DNA from: Planctomycetota bacterium
GTDB taxonomy: Bacteria; Planctomycetota; MHYJ01; JACQXL01
Assembly: GCA_016208805.1 (NCBI GenBank)
Contig: JACQXL010000127.1
Span: 1-5,509, forward strand
Length of the DNA: 5,509 nt
Direction of reading: 5' to 3'
Shown here: piece after piece, positions 4,188 to 5,509 of the stretch
Layout: each line of letters starts with the position of its first letter
Numbering within the stretch: position 1 is the stretch's first letter
Position numbers and translations under genes: made by a program
The notes under the pieces: model-generated
The model's database searches: none
Seen by the model: the letters and a program-made list of their open reading frames with translations, nothing else
Told to the model about the DNA's origin: nothing

Positions 4188-5509
4188 ATGAAAGTTGCCA
4201 TTATTGGTGTCGGTCACGTCGGACTGGTCACGGCGACCTGCCTGGCCGAAAAGGGACACCGCGTCGTCGGCATTGATAACGACCGCAATAAGATTAAGCA
4301 GTTGCAATCCGGCAAGACCACGATTTACGAGCCGGGACTGTCGGCCCTGGTCCGCCGCAACCGTCGCAAAGGCCGGCTGGTATTTTCGGACTCCATCAGG
4401 GACGGCGTCCGGTTTGCGGATATAATCTTTATTGCGGTCGGAACGCCGTTGGGCGTGCACGGCGGCGCTGATTTGTCACAGGTCCGCCGGGTAGCCCGCG
4501 AGGTGGCCCGCCATCTTAACGGATATAGTTCGGCTGTTAGTGAGTTACAGCCGACTATAAACGGCAGTAATTCGCCCGCTCAAACTGCCGCCTACAAAGT
4601 CATTGCCGAAAAGAGCACCGTTCCGGTCGGCACCGCCCTGGAACTGAAGAAGACCATCAGGCGCTATGCGTCCAACAACGCTAAGTTTGATATCGTTTCC
4701 AATCCGGAATTCCTCCAGGAAGGCAATGCCATTAAGACTACCTTGTATCCGGACAGGATTGTGGTCGGCGTGGAGTCCAAACGGGCCGAGCGTCTGATGC
4801 GCAAACTGTACGCCAACTTCAGGGCGCCGTTGATTGTCACCGACCTGAACAGCGCCGAACTGATTAAACACGCGGCCAACTCGTTCCTGGCCACCAAGAT
4901 ATCCTATATCAATGCGGTGGCCAATATTTGCGAGAAGACCGGCGCCGATATCAAACAGGTGGCTTACGGGATGGGTTTGGATAAGCGCATTGCGCCCTAT
5001 TTCCTGCAGGCCGGCATCGGCTACGGCGGATTCTGTTTCCCCAAGGATGTGGCCGCATTCTGCCATATCGCCGATAAGGCCGGTTATGATTTCCAAATCC
5101 TCAAGGCCGCCCAGAAGGCCAATTACCGGCAACGGGAATTGTTTGTTGATAAAATCAGGAAGGCGCTGGGCCGGCTGCATAATAAGCATATCGCCGTCTG
5201 GGGGTTATCGTTTAAGCCCGATACGGACGATATCAGGGAATCGCCAGCCATAGAGATTGTCCGGCGGCTGGTCAAGGCCGGCGCAAAGGTAACCGCCTAC
5301 GACCCCAGGGCGATGCCGGACGCAAAGGCCGTCCTGCCCTACAATGTCCATTATGCGCGTAACCACTACGATGCGACGCGCAATGCCGACTGCCTGGTGA
5401 TTGCCACGGATTGGGACGAGTTCAAGCACAGTGACCTGAAACGACTGCGCCGGCTGATGAACAAGCCGATGATTGTTGACGGGCGCAACATCTTTGAGCC
5501 GGCCAAAAT
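4188..5509 (+). CDS. ugd: UDP-glucose 6-dehydrogenase, 3' end outside the window
   Basis: The open frame gives 440 residues and runs off the right edge. The enzyme oxidises UDP-glucose to UDP-glucuronate with two NAD+, feeding surface-polysaccharide and LPS sugars; the family also includes GDP-mannose and UDP-HexNAc dehydrogenases. Visible in order: the Rossmann motif GVGHVG at 7-12 with the ribose-binding acidic residue D30; AVGTP at 83-87; EKSTVPVGT at 141-149; NPEFLQEG at 172-179 with two catalytic-region Glu; K227 and N231 in the central helix; the catalytic Cys283 and D287 in GIGYGGFCFPKD (276-287); and the C-terminal block SFKPDTDDIRESP at 341-353. All active-site residues of the Streptococcus pyogenes enzyme that I can map are kept. 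Residues about 114-136 are an extra segment, made of two DNA palindromes, between helix end HLNGY and strand YKVIAEK. The ATG lies 1 bp after the lptD stop (TAATATG), and AGGAA at 4168-4172 is a rather distant ribosome site, so translational coupling to lptD is likely. Substrate choice cannot be decided from sequence alone. Confidence 0.96.
   Translation, partial: MKVAIIGVGHVGLVTATCLAEKGHRVVGIDNDRNKIKQLQSGKTTIYEPGLSALVRRNRRKGRLVFSDSIRDGVRFADIIFIAVGTPLGVHGGADLSQVRRVAREVARHLNGYSSAVSELQPTINGSNSPAQTAAYKVIAEKSTVPVGTALELKKTIRRYASNNAKFDIVSNPEFLQEGNAIKTTLYPDRIVVGVESKRAERLMRKLYANFRAPLIVTDLNSAELIKHAANSFLATKISYINAVANICEKTGADIKQVAYGMGLDKRIAPYFLQAGIGYGGFCFPKDVAAFCHIADKAGYDFQILKAAQKANYRQRELFVDKIRKALGRLHNKHIAVWGLSFKPDTDDIRESPAIEIVRRLVKAGAKVTAYDPRAMPDAKAVLPYNVHYARNHYDATRNADCLVIATDWDEFKHSDLKRLRRLMNKPMIVDGRNIFEPAK
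4524..4590. repeat. Two consecutive palindromes inside ugd (putative protein-invading element)
   Basis: The first stem pairs TATAGTTCGGCTGT (4524-4537) with ACAGCCGACTATA (4547-4559): 13 base pairs with one bulged T and a 9-nt loop. The second pairs CGGCAGT (4562-4568) with ACTGCCG (4584-4590) across a 15-nt loop. Together they coincide with about 23 codons (residues 114-136; 69 nt) that interrupt the usual run from helix HLNGY to strand YKVIAEKSTVPVGT. The insert keeps the frame and has no stop. Confidence 0.65.

Noticed and set aside
4545..5189. Minus-strand open frame (214 codons) inside ugd
   Set aside because: ugd on the + strand is certain from its motifs across this whole stretch; the antisense frame is a by-product of its codon use.

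Overview
The window looks like a chromosomal stretch from an uncultivated, probably anaerobic, diderm (Gram-negative) bacterium. The evidence is an LptD/OstA outer-membrane protein with a signal peptide, a UDP-sugar dehydrogenase of the kind used for surface polysaccharides, and a DUF3786 protein, a family I associate mainly with anaerobes (deltaproteobacterial lineages, Planctomycetota, Nitrospirota-like groups). I cannot fix the phylum; a Planctomycetota-like or neighbouring candidate lineage is my best guess. The protein-coding DNA of lptD and ugd is clearly richer in G+C than the intergenic DNA and the left-hand gene.

Layout: positions 2-382 (+) hold the 3' part, or all, of an unrecognised gene. 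Positions 383-781 have no gene but are rich in repeats: a 9-bp stem-loop, two pairs of direct repeats both spaced 22 bp, a possible MITE-like element with about 20-bp inverted ends (591-777), a five-run G-quadruplex motif and a strong GC hairpin. Positions 782-1456 (-) encode a DUF3786 protein that carries an in-frame palindromic insert. A roughly 100-bp AT-rich imperfect inverted repeat (1464-1564) separates it from tRNA-Arg(CCG) (1580-1651, -). Back-to-back sigma70-like promoters at about 1681-1745 appear to drive the tRNA leftward and lptD rightward; their -35 boxes are 7 bp apart. lptD (1808-4186, +) is followed after 1 bp by ugd (4188 to beyond the right edge, +).

How it fits together: lptD and ugd form a tightly spaced cell-envelope operon. 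LptD would insert lipopolysaccharide into the outer membrane, and Ugd would make UDP-glucuronate (or a related uronate) for surface polysaccharide or LPS sugars. The tRNA and the DUF3786 gene point the other way and could share a transcript.

The most interesting signal is that two unrelated conserved genes (DUF3786 and ugd) each contain an extra in-frame segment of about 70-95 nt made of two consecutive palindromes and placed in a variable loop. This resembles the protein-invading palindromic elements known from Rickettsia (RPE). It is a hypothesis from reading the sequence; no alignments were run.
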